Part shown: positions 34,600-44,790 of the stretch, in pieces
Layout of the letters: each line of letters opens with the position of its first letter
Position numbering within the stretch: position 1 is the stretch's first letter
NCBI RefSeq assembly: GCF_902806685.2
Contig: NC_048538.1
Span: 14,694,001 to 14,758,000 of the forward strand
Length of the DNA: 64,000 bases
Source of the DNA: Maniola hyperantus
Lineage: Eukaryota > Arthropoda > Insecta > Lepidoptera > Nymphalidae
Direction: 5' to 3'
Notes under the pieces: model-generated
Databases searched by the model: none
What the model saw: the letters and a program-made list of their open reading frames with translations, nothing else
Told to the model about the DNA's origin: nothing
Program-made: the position numbers and the translations under genes

Positions 34600-34753
34600 A
34601 AACGTTAGACTAATTAGTTATAAGCAATTTTGTATTTTTAGAATAATATTTAGTTATAAGCAATTTTGTATTTTAGAATTTGTAAATTTTTGAAAGGCCT
34701 CAAAGGAGTGTTATCCAGGGCCGTAAAATAAATTTAAAAAAAAAAAAAAAAAA

Positions 34754-34765
34754 TAAATGGCAATA
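34754..34765 (+). repeat. Right target-site duplication of the retrotransposon
   Basis: TAAATGGCAATA follows the poly(A) run and matches 29601-29612. Confidence 0.88.
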
Positions 34766-34957
34766 ACATGAAATGTCACTTTAAAAGTTTAACTCAAAGA
34801 GTATTATAATATACAGGTTTAACTTTTATTATTAAAAATAGTGAATAGAAAATAGAAATAGAAAATCATAGAAAAGAATTACATACAGGCACTTTAAAAA
34901 AACTCAACAAATACAATTTATTAGGTATTATTTAAAGGCTTATAACTATCAATAAAA
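34766..34957 (+). promoter_or_regulatory. Remaining upstream flank of PPIL2
   Basis: Only about 190 bp separates the retrotransposon from the PPIL2 ATG. It is AT-rich without a clear TATA box or initiator. The original upstream sequence now lies left of 29612, so the promoter may be split, or the transcription start lies within this stub. Confidence 0.4.
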
Positions 34958-37900
34958 ATGGGGAAACGCCAGCACCAGAAAGATAAAATGTAAGTATAAT
35001 ATAAAATGACTTCACCAAATAAAAACCTCTTTATTGGATGGATTTACCTTAATTTTCATAATCAGGTACCTTACCTACACCGAATGGACTACGTTATACG
35101 GTGGAAAGAGATCAGGAACAGCGGTTGAGGAAGACACGTCGTTTAAGAGACTACCCTATGATCATTGTTGCTTATGTTTACAACCATTTGAAGATCCCTA
35201 TTGCGACTCTGATGGGAATGTGTTTGAATTGCAAGCTTTGATTGAGTTTGTCAAGAAGTTTAAAATCAACCCCGTTACTGGAAAAGTAAGTATAATAATA
35301 TTATCTGTTCATAATACATACTTCAACCTACATGACAATTGACAACCTTTCTGGTGCAGTGGTCAGCGTTGTGTTCTTAAAATAGGGAAGGGTCGGGTTG
35401 GATTCCTGGCAGAGGTCATTTGGAAATACATAATATCTCAATTAGTTCTGTTCAGGTGGAAGGCTTCAGCTGTGGCTGATTACCAACCTACTAACAAAAG
35501 ATGTGGACAAATAAACCTGCCATATTGCCCATACCCAGGTTATCCTAATTCTATCTTGCGAGACTTATATGCTACTAGCTTATTTTTTAGAATAGAATAG
35601 AATAGAATGTTTTTTTATTCATGTAAACTTTTTAAAAGTGCTTATGAATAGTCAGGTTTAATTTACCACTGGTTCGGAATGCCGTTCCTACCGAGAAGAA
35701 CCAGCAAGAAACTCGGCGGTTGCTCTTTTTAATTTTTCAATTTACAATGTTATTATACCGTACTATACAAGCCATTGCAGCCCCGTGCATTGCTGGAGCG
35801 AGTCAAATCCAAGCTTTTTTATCGTTTACATAGTCTGCGACTGTATAATATGCTTTTTTTAGGAGCATACTTTTAACACATTTTTTAAACTTGTGTAAAG
35901 GCAAGTCTAAAATTGCTTGTGGAATTTTATTATAAAATATTACACTCATTCCCACAAATGACTTTCGCACTTTCCACAGGCGGAGCGCAGGAGTAGCGAG
36001 CTTATTTTTGTTTCTAGTTTGCCTATCATGGAGATCACTGATTTTTTTGTAACTGTGAATGTTTTGTCGTACAAAAATTATATTATTGTAAATATATTGG
36101 GAAGCTACTGTAAGAATACCTATTTCCTTAAATATCTCTCGTAGGGAATCGCGCAACCTGCAACTCCGTCTGCATGGACTCCTTATCAGATATACTACTA
36201 GATATACTATACAGGCTTAGGGTGTTTAGGTCATAATTCATAAGCCACCATGCTGGCCTTGACAGACTTCAAACACCTTTGAGAACATTATGGAAAACTC
36301 AAGCATGCAGGCTTCTTTACATAGTTTTCCTTCACAATTAAAGCAAATGATAGTAATTAATTGATTAAAACAAAACAAACAATGCACATAACTCTGAAAA
36401 GTTTTAGGTGCATACCTGGGATCAAACCCTGGATCCACTGAATAGGAAGTCTTAACCACATCATCTAAACCTTCATGGTTTTTTTTGCTGTGTCTAAAGT
36501 GGACTTGTTAAACATTCTCTATTTTGATAATTTAAAAAAAAACTGTAATATTTTTGTTATTTCTTATGCTTTCAGAAAATAGATATCAAAAGTGTAATCA
36601 AGCTAAACTTCTTCAAAAATGCTTCTGGAGACTACCACTGTCCTGTCTTATTCAAACCATTCACAAAAAACTCTCACATTGTGGCCATACGCACCAGTGG
36701 CAATGTCTACTGCTATGAAGCTGTCGAACAACTCAATATTAAAGGAAAGAACTGGAAGGATCTTATTAATGATACACCGTTTGTGAGGAGTGATATAATT
36801 ACCATACAGGATCCAAACAACTTGGGGAAATTCAATATTTCTGTGTTCCATCACATTAAGAATAATTTGAGAGTGGAAACTGAGGGTACGTAGCAATATA
36901 TATGTTTTATTTATGAAATCAGTACCCATCACTATAAGTCCCGCAAATTGCTAATGTGCGTGGCCGCCATTTTAGTGACGTCAGCACTAGACTGAAGTTT
37001 CAAGCTGATGGTATATTTTTATTTCGGCTGACGTCAAAATGACGTCATTTCGATGTTAATGAGACATTATTATACAGACCTATATCATTATTATTATGTG
37101 GAGTGTTTGCTGTTGGTTTATTGGTTTGTCCTTCAATCACATATATGCGACGTGATATTTTACATGGGTATAGTTAAGACCTGGAGAGTGACATAGGCTA
37201 CTTTTCATACTGAAAAAAAGAGTTCCAGAAAGTCACTGGCATCAGTGTTAAGAAATGAATACATGGACCTTATCCTCTGCTACATTATTTATTTTATTTA
37301 TTTTTATTTTTCATGTACCGAAATTGTAGTTACATAGTAGGAATAAATTTAGTTACATTGGAAATGCTTATCTCTTAACAGAGATTTCTTCCAGCTTCCC
37401 ATTCAAGGTTATTCCTATAGTGTTGATACTATTCTTATTGAAGACTACATTTGAAATACTGTGTAACCCTAAAAATTGTACAAAGAACAAAAAATTTGAA
37501 ATGTAACTTTTCAGAGGAAATAGCTCTAAGAAAAGATCCTCATGCAAGACTAAAGACAGTGTCAGCTGAAACTAGAGACATTCTTAAAGAGCTTGAAAAG
37601 GAATATAAAGCACCTGAAGCTAAGGAAGTTAAAAAAGAGGTTTGTAAACCATCTACACTCCTTTTGAAGCCATCTTCATCAAGGACCTTTAAGCTTAAGC
37701 GTATACAGAGGCGCATATAGAAGCGCAGGCCGTGCAGCACAGTACAAGGAATACGCGACGCAGGTCTGCACAGGCGGGCCGCACCTGTGCCGGACCTGCG
37801 CGTGTTGCTCTATATGCTATGATAACGAATTGAATACAAAAAAACGGCGTTGTGCTCAATTGTGCTGCGCGGCGTGGTATGCAATGGTATATCTAAAACT

Positions 37901-38807
37901 AAAAAATAATTTAAGAGTTATCACCAAAAATAAGATAATTTAGAAAAACAGTTGATATTTCTGAAAAAGAATTCTACATAGGACCTAACTAAAAACTTTA
38001 AAAAATATATTTTTAATTTTTTGAAAATGTCCACAACTACATTTTGCAGTTATAAAATCCATACTAATATTATAAATGCGGAAGTGTCTGTCTGTCTGTC
38101 TGCTAGCTTTTCACGGCTCAACCGTTCAACCGATTTTGACGAAATTTGGTACAGCGGTAGCTTGCAACCCGGGGAAGGACATGAGAAAATTTAAGAGTTC
38201 CCACAGGATTTTTAAAAACCTAAATCCACGCGAACGAAGTCGCGGGCATCAGCTAGTAAATAAATAAATTTGCAGTTAATTACTGTTTAAATATTGGATG
38301 GCACAAGTATTAAAAGTGTTTTGTACACAGATAGCAGACAAGTTCAATGCAGCACACTACTCAACGGGCATGGTGGCGGCTAGTTTCACTTCTACTGCCA
38401 TGGTGCCGGAGACCATACACGAGGCGGCTATCATATGTGAAGATGAAGTCAAATATGAGAGAGTTAAGAAGAAAGGTATGAACTTACATGGATTAAACCT
38501 AAAAAAAGGTTTATGCCTTGTTCATATGGAATTTATATTTGCCTGTCATCATCATCATCAACAACCGATAGTCGTCCACAGCTGGACATAGGTCTCTTGT
38601 AGGAACTTCCACACGCAATACATACGGAAAATACACATGATTAAATGTATTTTCCTGTGAAACTAAGTTTTTGTAGGATTCTGTAGGAAAACATGGAACC
38701 AGTGGGGCGATTTCGTAAAACCAGCATCAATCATTATTACAATCTCAATTGTAATAATCGTGGCATTGTAGCTGTCATTCTAACGCACTCGCGCAGCGTT
38801 TTGTCCT

Positions 38808-38840
<33 letters not shown>

Positions 38841-41800
38841 TCTTTGTGTCATCCATTTTTAAAATAAACTATAATATGAGATGTAAGGTTAAAATTTATT
38901 ACAGTTATAGAAACCAATTGAGGATACACTTCTGCAATAATAATATTCATCATTATCATCATCATCAACAACCGATAGTCATCCACAGCTGGACATATTT
39001 CTAGTAGACTTCGACACGCCACGGTCTTGCGCCGCCTGAATCCAGCGGCTCTCTACGACTCGCCTGATGTCGTCCGTCTATCTAGTGAGGGGATCTGCTA
39101 ACCCTGCGCCTTCCGGTACGAGGTCGCCATTCCAGCACCTTGGGACCCCAACCTCTATCGGTTTTTCGAACTATGTGCCCTGCCCATTGCCACTTCAGCT
39201 TCGCAACCCGTTGAGCGATGTCGGTTACTCTGGTTTTCCTACGGATCTCCTCCGGATTAATGATATTAGGATGAATGAGTTAATATTATACTTTTGGTTT
39301 CAGGCTATGTAAGGCTGGTAACGAATTTCGGTCAGCTGAACTTAGAGCTGTACTGCGATGTGACGCCGAAGGCCTGCGACAACTTTATAAAGCTCTGCCT
39401 CAACGGATACTACAATGGCACCAAGTTCCATAGGTCTATCAGGAATTTTATGGTCAGTTTTCGTCATCGTCAACTGATAGGTGTCCACAGCTGGACATAG
39501 GTCTCTTATAGGGAATTCCACACGCCGCAGTCTTGCGCCGATGCCATCTAGCGGCTCCCTACGACTCGTTGGATGTTGTCTGTTCATTTAGTGGGAATAG
39601 ATCTTATATCAGTACCCTTATTATAAATGCGAAAGTGTGTTTGTTTGATGGTTTGTTGGTTTGTCCTTCAATCACGTCGCAACGGTGCAACGGATTGACG
39701 TGATTTTTTGCATGGGTATAGATGAAGATCTGGAGAGTGACATAGGCTACTTTTTATCCCGGAAAATCAAAGAGTTCCCACGGGATTTTTAAAAACCTAA
39801 TTCCGCGCGGACGAAGTCGCGGGTATCAGCTAGTTGTTCTATAAGTAGATACCGCGAGATATAATTTAGTCCCATAGGAAAATTGTTGCTAGTTGCACAT
39901 AAAAAGAAATTATAGTTAGTTAGAAGAAATAGTAGTAGTAGTGGTATATTTTAGTATAATTTAAAATACATGCAACAGAGTATCACTTGAGGGATAGATC
40001 AAATTTTTTGCCTCTGTGTACTGGTTTCTATAATTATGCTGAATTCAAGTTAACAGCATAATATAGTTTAATTTTAAAATAGCTGTGACACCCCAACAAA
40101 CAAACGGACCAGACGAAACTATAAATATTGTTGATAGCTGTTTTACTGCAGCATCTTAAAAAATAGTGTATATTTTGTAGATCCAAGGCGGTGATCCAAC
40201 AGGCACGGGCTTGGGGGGTGAGTCAATATGGAAGAAACCATTTGAGGATGAGATCCGACCAAACCTGCACCACACTGGGCGGGGAGTGTTATCCATGGCC
40301 AACTCTGGACCCAACACTAATGGCTCACAGTTGTAAGTTACATTATTTATTTTATTTATTTACACAATTTATAATAATTCTGATGTAATCAAAAACTATG
40401 TATAAAACTTAAAGACTGTTTTACACTGGAGCAACAACATAAAATACGAGAATATGGCATGCTACAAATGGAAAGCAGCATACAGCAGTTTATTTTATGC
40501 CGAAACCACATTGTGCAGTAGAATTGAAATATTATTGTACGACAGCCTACCGACGATTTTGCTACATTTTAATTTACTATAGTATCATACAGCCTTTAGG
40601 CCGCAATTTTGGATCTTTCCTCTGGCGCAAATAAAGCTTTACACAATCATTTAACAGACATAATACTATCTATGATTTACACACAATCTTAAAACTCTCG
40701 AATCCGATAAAAATGAAGCTGCAGAGACAAGAGAGTAAAGAATAGATTTTAAACACCACAACAAAAAGGGTGACTTTTAAACAGCAGTTCTGTTTGGCGG
40801 CCATTTTTAATACGACCGCGGAAGTCGTAGATGAGAATTATTCTCAAGTTACTCTTAAAGAAGTTTATTTCGATTTTCAGTTTCGTCACATTCCGTTCGT
40901 GCAGGCAACTGGATGGCAAGCACACGATATTTGGCAAACTGGTTGGCGGACTCGACACGTTGGGCGCCATGGAGCAGATTGAGGTTGACAATAAAGACAG
41001 ACCAATTCACGACATAGTTATAGAGGTTGCTCAGGTGTTTGTTGATCCGTTTGCAGAGGCGGAAGAACAAGTAAGTGAAGTTGGTTCAATATTTTTGATT
41101 TAGAAAAAAAACTAGCTCACTTGGTCACGTGATCCAAGATATACGGCGACTCCCGGCCCCCTTAACACTACCTATATTAGAAATGCAAAAGTGTGTTTGT
41201 CCTTCAATCACGTCGCAATGAAGCAATGGATTGACGAGATTTTTTGCATGGATACAGTTGAAGACCTGAGGGCCTAACATGCGCCCCGCGAGAAAATTTT
41301 GTCGACGCATTATCTCGTGTTTCCTCATAGAAATCAGACGAGTAAATGCGTAGACAAAATTTTCTCGTGTTGCACATGTTAGGCGTGCTGGAGTGTGATA
41401 TAGGCTACTTTTTATCCCAGAAAAAAATTCTCATTAGATTTTTAATAACCTAAATCCACATGGACGAAGTCGCAGCCATCAACTAGTGTCATAAAGAGAT
41501 AAGAGTTTGTAAGCGATAGAAAGAGGCATTTTTAAAATTTTAGGCTGCAATACTGTGCAAGCTGAATTGCACTTTATTGCGTCGTAGCAAGAGTCGCTAT
41601 TTATTTAAACATCTTTATGGTAACTTGTAAGGTACTATTTTATACTTTGTGGTATTACTACTATCAGATAGATGACTAACTATTCATGAAATATTTATAA
41701 ATTGAATAAAGAAATATTAGTTTTACTATAAACTTAAATAGGACAATTTTTTTTACCTATTTTAGAATGAGAATAACTTTTAATATGCTCCTTAATATTA

Positions 41801-42044
41801 ATATTTTCAGCTTGCTATAGAGAGAGCAGAAGAACTAAAAAAGAAAGCTGAAGCTGAAGGGCCAGGAGTCAAACCTAAGAAAGCTCCCCAACAACCCCTC
41901 AAAGTGTTCAGAGATGGAGTTGGCAAGTACCTCAACCTGCAAGAGTTGACTGCTACCAGCAAAACTACTAAAAATCAAGAAGTCCCTACTAAGAAACCTA
42001 AAAAAGATAGCAACTATAATTTTGGTAGTTTTGATTCATGGTAA
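34958..42044 (+). CDS. PPIL2: PPIL2: U-box and cyclophilin-domain peptidyl-prolyl isomerase-like 2, complete
   Basis: There are nine coding exons: 34958-34989, 35066-35285, 36576-36885, 37515-37639, 38331-38475, 39304-39452, 40181-40332, 40881-41070 and 41811-42044 (stop 42042-42044). All phases agree, giving 518 residues (human 520). It starts MGKRQHQKDKM, almost identical to the human start. A U-box-like domain spans about residues 36-105 (RLPYDHCCLCLQPFEDP), a middle region includes GNVYCYEAVEQLNIKGKNW, the conserved AAHYSTG link is at about 236-242, and a cyclophilin domain spans about 278-432 with FHRSIRNF, IQGGDPTGTG and GKHTIFG. The C-terminus ends FGSFDSW (human FGDFSSW). PPIL2 is a nuclear protein found with the spliceosome and has U-box ubiquitin-ligase ability. 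The Trp that cyclophilin A uses for cyclosporin binding is Gln here (40906-40908), and family members differ at this site. Exon 4's donor is GTTTGT, the weakest; it is the only one that fits the phase. Confidence 0.97.
35350..35550 (+). mobile_element. tRNA-headed SINE (GGTGCAGTGGTCAGCG family) in PPIL2 intron 2
   Basis: The head CTGGTGCAGTGGTCAGCGTTG plus GGTTGGATTCCTGGCAG resembles a tRNA A and B box. The body has GTGGAAGGCTTCAGCTGTGGC. A body fragment recurs at about 61905-61965. Confidence 0.6.
35593..36156 (-). pseudogene. 3' end of another non-LTR retrotransposon in PPIL2 intron 2
   Basis: The minus-strand frame 36156-35803 encodes a peptide with REIFKEIGILTVASQYIY, HDRQTRNKNKL, and YNKIPQAILDLPLHKFKK, which I recognise as the C-terminal end of a non-LTR reverse transcriptase ORF. 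It is followed by a 3'UTR (GAACCAGTGG-type block) and a tail with repeated ATTCT. It is 5' truncated. A related 3' end is at 51061-51420. Confidence 0.8.
36240..36472 (-). mobile_element. Degraded (GAT)n-family SINE, minus, in PPIL2 intron 2
   Basis: On the minus strand it has GATCCAGGGTTTGATCCCAGG (B-box region) and the GTTTTCCATAATGTTCTCAAAGG block. The tail is missing. Confidence 0.6.
36935..37065 (-). mobile_element. CRE-bearing MITE, copy 1, in PPIL2 intron 3
   Basis: TAAGTCCCGCAAATTGCTAATG starts at 36935. The body is the inverse of the 42066-42227 element. It contains GACGTCA three times, including the full TGACGTCA palindrome. The right end is eroded. Confidence 0.7.
37105..37238 (+). 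repeat. Degraded GACGAAGTCGC-family repeat
   Basis: GGTTTATTGGTTTGTCCTTCAATCACA ... GGAGAGTGACATAGGCTACTTT identifies the family. It is in PPIL2 intron 3. Confidence 0.5.
37715..37890. repeat. GC-rich imperfect inverted repeat in PPIL2 intron 4
   Basis: GCGCAGGCCGTGCAGCACAG (left) and GTGCTGCGCGGCGTGG (right, inverted) bracket a GC-rich core (CTGCACAGGCGGGCCGCACC). It is probably a foldback element, and it begins just after the exon 4 frame closes. Confidence 0.45.
38045..38268 (+). repeat. GACGAAGTCGCGGGC-family repeat in PPIL2 intron 4
   Basis: It runs from CCATACTAATATTATAAATGCGG to GCGAACGAAGTCGCGGGCATCAGCTAG. It ends about 60 bp before exon 5. Confidence 0.75.
38548..38840. repeat. Repeat cluster in PPIL2 intron 5
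   Basis: 38548-38625 is a minus-strand RTE-like tail (CATCATCATCATCAACAACC ... GACATAGGTCTCTTGTAGG). 38702-38780 is a truncated copy of the CCAAT-bearing repeat (GGGGCGATTTCGTAAAACC). 38810-38839 is a pure T run. Confidence 0.65.
38951..39258 (-). mobile_element. RTE-like retrotransposon 3' end just upstream of PPIL2 exon 6
   Basis: It runs from CATTATCATCATCATCAACAACC to TGAGCGATGTCGGTTACTC and is 5' truncated. It ends about 45 bp before the exon 6 acceptor (39303). Confidence 0.75.
39460..39838. repeat. RTE-like tail and GACGAAGTCGC repeat right after PPIL2 exon 6
   Basis: 39460-39600 is another minus-strand RTE-like tail (CGTCATCGTCAACTGATAGG ... CTCCCTACGACTCGTTGG), starting within about 10 bp of the exon 6 donor at 39453. 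39610-39838 is a plus-strand repeat ending GCGGACGAAGTCGCGGGTATCAGC. Confidence 0.75.
41165..41490 (+). repeat. GACGAAGTCGC-family repeat split by a MITE, in PPIL2 intron 8
   Basis: The left part is GTGTGTTTGTCCTTCAATCACG ... GTTGAAGACCTG. The right part resumes at CTGGAGTGTGATATAGGCTAC and ends GACGAAGTCGCAGCCATC. The split lies exactly at the 41272-41384 insertion. Confidence 0.75.
41272..41384. mobile_element. 113-bp MITE nested in a repeat
   Basis: GCCTAACATG at the left is inverted at the right. The arms extend with few mismatches through CGAGAAAATTTTGTC and CGCATT (about 38 bp each), leaving a short centre. Confidence 0.8.
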
Positions 42045-42065
42045 ACAATTTAATATCATGTCATA

Positions 42066-42227
42066 TAAGTCCTGCAAATTGCTATTGCGGTCTCCATGTC
42101 TTCGAACTTCGAAATGATGTAATTTTGACGTCAGCCAAAATAAAAATATACAATCAGCTCGAAACTTCAGTCTAGTGCAAACGTCACTAAAATGGCGGCT
42201 ACGCGCATTAGCAATTTGCTGGACTTA
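42066..42227. mobile_element. CRE-bearing MITE, copy 2, in the PPIL2 3'UTR
   Basis: The TIRs (TAAGTCCTGCAAATTGCTA) are inverted at the right, flanked by TA at 42064-42065 and 42228-42229, as in Tc1/mariner-type insertions. The interior has TTTTGACGTCAGCC. It begins 22 bp after the PPIL2 stop codon. Confidence 0.8.
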
Positions 42228-42554
42228 TAAGTTCTAGTTGATAGTCAGTGGTAACAGACCAGGTTGGTAAAGAAGCTACCACAGGTATTGATTTATTACT
42301 GTTCTCAAGCAAAAGTAACTGCAAGATACTATGGATGTCCTTGTATTTGTATAGTAAGTTTAGTAAAATATTATGTAATTGTAAATATTAAAATGAATGT
42401 AATATAAGGTAAATAGCGGCTACATACTACGATTTTAAATTAACGATATTTCGGCTCAGTTGCATGGGTTGTGGTCAAGAGAAGCCGTTATCAATCATGG
42501 TTCATACCATTTATTATTTAGTAGTAGTAAGTACTACAAAATAAGTCTAAAATT

Positions 42555-42560
42555 AATAAA
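42555..42560 (+). terminator. Candidate PPIL2 poly(A) signal
   Basis: This is the first canonical AATAAA after the stop. It would give a 3'UTR of about 520 nt containing the MITE. Confidence 0.45.
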
Positions 42561-42599
42561 AACCATTATAAGTTTATAGCTTTTTATTTAATACTTTAC

Positions 42600-42790
42600 C
42601 AATACTGCCATCCTTTAACTTAAGGTTGTTAAATGCAAAAAAATACTTTTCAAAAACTAATATTTCTAAAAAAGTATGCTACATAGGACCAAACTAAAAA
42701 CCTTGGTCCCACATAATGTTTTGCTGATAACTCTAAAATCTTTTCTGCAACTAACAACTTTTAAGTTAAAGGATGGCAGAATAATGAACA
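42600..42790. repeat. Imperfect inverted repeat downstream of PPIL2
   Basis: CTGCCATCCTTTAACTTAAG at 42606 is inverted near 42760-42780. The middle (ATATTTCTAAAAAAGTATGC, CTACATAGGACC) is related to 37955-38000 in PPIL2 intron 4. Confidence 0.5.
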
Positions 42791-44171
42791 AGAAATTCAT
42801 ACTCGGTATTCATAAGTGGTCAGATAAAGGGAAAAAGTTTGATGAGATTACAAGTGAGGATGAATAGTAAAGATAACTACAGTCAAAACTGTTTAAAATG
42901 ACATCATGACATATTGGTTACACATTTTGGAAATTCATCTATATTAAATTACATGAGGTTGTAGATGGCCACCATGTCGTTTTCTTATCAATCAGTACGC
43001 GCACACGCTTTCCCGAAAACAAATCAACAATTGAACGACTGACTGACGACGAGGTTGGTCACAGAAAACATTACTCTAGACTTGTACCACAATCCTCAAA
43101 ATGAGACAGTCCAATATCTACTCTGTTGCTATTCAAATAAATTTTATCTAATGAAAAAGGCGTCATATTTCGTATGCATTATTTTCGCCGACAAATATTA
43201 TTGGATTTTGGAAAACTTTTGCATACCTGAGGAACTACCTTCTGCAATACAGGTATATACAGCCAGAGGGTAGGAAACTCGTAAATAACGCATTCTTGTA
43301 TTTAAGTTAAATAAATAAATATGTAATAATCAAAATATAAGTACCAGCTATTGTTAGTGTAAGAGAGATCACACATCCGATCCGAATCTGTGAAAATAAA
43401 GATATAAAAAATATCTATGAGATAATAATATGTCATAGCTACCATACAAAACAAAGAGGAACGTATTTTTACAGACTCGGATCGGATGAATGTGTAACCG
43501 CCCTAAAGATTTAACACCGGTTAGATATTACAACTAGTGACTTTTGTGACCTAATAATAAATTGTGATCCCTTCAATGTTGTTATAACAGATTTTGACTG
43601 TAATTGTAAAAGCTGTTCGTGTGGCAGTGATATTTATTGCTATTGCATGTTTATCTAAAAGATAATAAGGCTTAACTTTAGTATATACCATTATTTGTTC
43701 ATCAAGAAATAGACAGCCCCCTTGGCTGTCTATTTTTTCCTAGTCTAACAAAAATTAATTAGCAATAAAATCTAGATTCCTACAATGAATACTAATAACT
43801 ATATCCTAGTACAATATTTAATGGTTTAATACTCAATCAGTACAATATTAAATATACAATTATTATTATATTATGTAAATTACATGTGCTGGAATTATTA
43901 ATTATATTTGATTCTTATTTACATAGCATGCATTATTAATACAATTCATGTTTTTCTTACTTCTAACACTAAAATGAATGTACAACACTTACACAATTCC
44001 ATCACATTTATAAAGTAAATACTAAAATAATCACTACCTATTATAATATAAAGTAGGTGTTTATAAACCATATAAATTCTTAACTCTTAACTAAGATTAA
44101 AATAAACTTTACACATAAATATATTAAGTACAATTAAGTAAAAGTGGGTGGCAATGATATTAAATATGTAA
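42791..44171. other. Intergenic region between convergent PPIL2 and lin-7
   Basis: There is no clear gene. 43377-43499 is an inverted-repeat element (ACACATCCGATCCGAATCTG, inverted at the right end). 43707-43735 is a perfect 12-bp hairpin (AAATAGACAGCC). Short frames at 42780-42867 and 43055-43273 show no known domain. Confidence 0.45.
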
Positions 44172-44560
44172 AAAAACCAGCCAAGTGCGAGTCAGTCTCA
44201 TGCACATTGCACATACTGTCACACTTTTTAGACATTTTACACAATAAATCAAAAACTATTATGCATAAAAATAAAAATAAATCTTTTTTAGAATCTTTCC
44301 CTTTCATATGATACCTCACTTGGTATAGTAATCTTACTTTGAATGTCGAAAATGCTAATTAATTATTCATGAACACATTTTTTTTTTGTAATGTAACCAC
44401 AAGTTCAGTTTTTTTCCTTTACTTGTGCTATAAGACCTACCTACCTGCCAAATTTTATGATTCTAGTTTAACGTAACCCTATACGTTTTCTTGACAGACA
44501 ACAAAGTGATCCTATAAGGGTTCCTTTTCCTTTTTTTGCAGTAAAGAACCCTAAAAAATA
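44172..44560 (+). repeat. GGGTTCCGTA-family repeat, diverged
   Basis: It runs from AACCAGCCAAGTGCGAGTCAG to GTAAAGAACCCTAAAAA. The first GGTTCCGTAC block is damaged. Confidence 0.75.
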
Positions 44561-44790
44561 GGTTGCACATATATTATCTAAAGTGAAGACTAACTAGAAA
44601 GTTGAAGAAAACTATAACACTTGGGGTCACATTAATTGTAGAGCCCTATCTATCTCTTTTACTCTCATGTGTTATGTTAATTTGTTTTTCTCATCACCAA
44701 ACACAAATTATATATAAACCACATAATGTGAATGTAATATTTCTGTGTTATGTCATTGAGGTGGAGTAATAATATTATGTACATATAAAT

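Larger units (their letters stand above)
29613..34753 (+). mobile_element. Full-length non-LTR retrotransposon, I/Jockey group
   Basis: This is about 5.1 kb with a 120-nt 5'UTR, ORF1 (29733-30827), ORF2 (from 30827 to 34599), a 3'UTR with a short direct repeat (TAGTTATAAGCAATTTTGTA at about 34616 and 34651), an AATAAA near 34727, and a poly(A) tail flanked by a 12-bp target-site duplication. The RNase H domain in ORF2 places it with the I group (I, Nimb and relatives) rather than the Jockey clade proper, which usually lacks one. It is plus strand, the same orientation as PPIL2, and its right end is about 190 bp before the PPIL2 start codon. The intact ORF1, long ORF2 and perfect TSD indicate a fairly recent insertion, now inactivated by a frameshift and an endonuclease substitution. 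Confidence 0.95.

Noticed and set aside
37640..37720. Extension of PPIL2 exon 4 to the in-frame stop at 37718-37720
   Set aside because: The family sequence continues in exon 5, and only a phase 0 donor at 37640 joins it correctly; the rest is intron.
42676..42867. Frame ending KDGRIMNKKF, ILGIHKWSDKGKKF, DEITSEDE as a possible last exon
   Set aside because: Composition is protein-like, but no family was recognised, its first half lies in an inverted repeat, and no upstream exon on the plus strand fits. Protein-level conservation would be needed.
43055..43273. 72-residue frame downstream of PPIL2
   Set aside because: No domain, no convincing splice partner, no Kozak context; cannot be separated from chance.
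43707..43735. 12-bp GC-containing hairpin followed by T run
   Set aside because: It looks like an intrinsic terminator, but this is eukaryotic DNA where such hairpins do not have that role.
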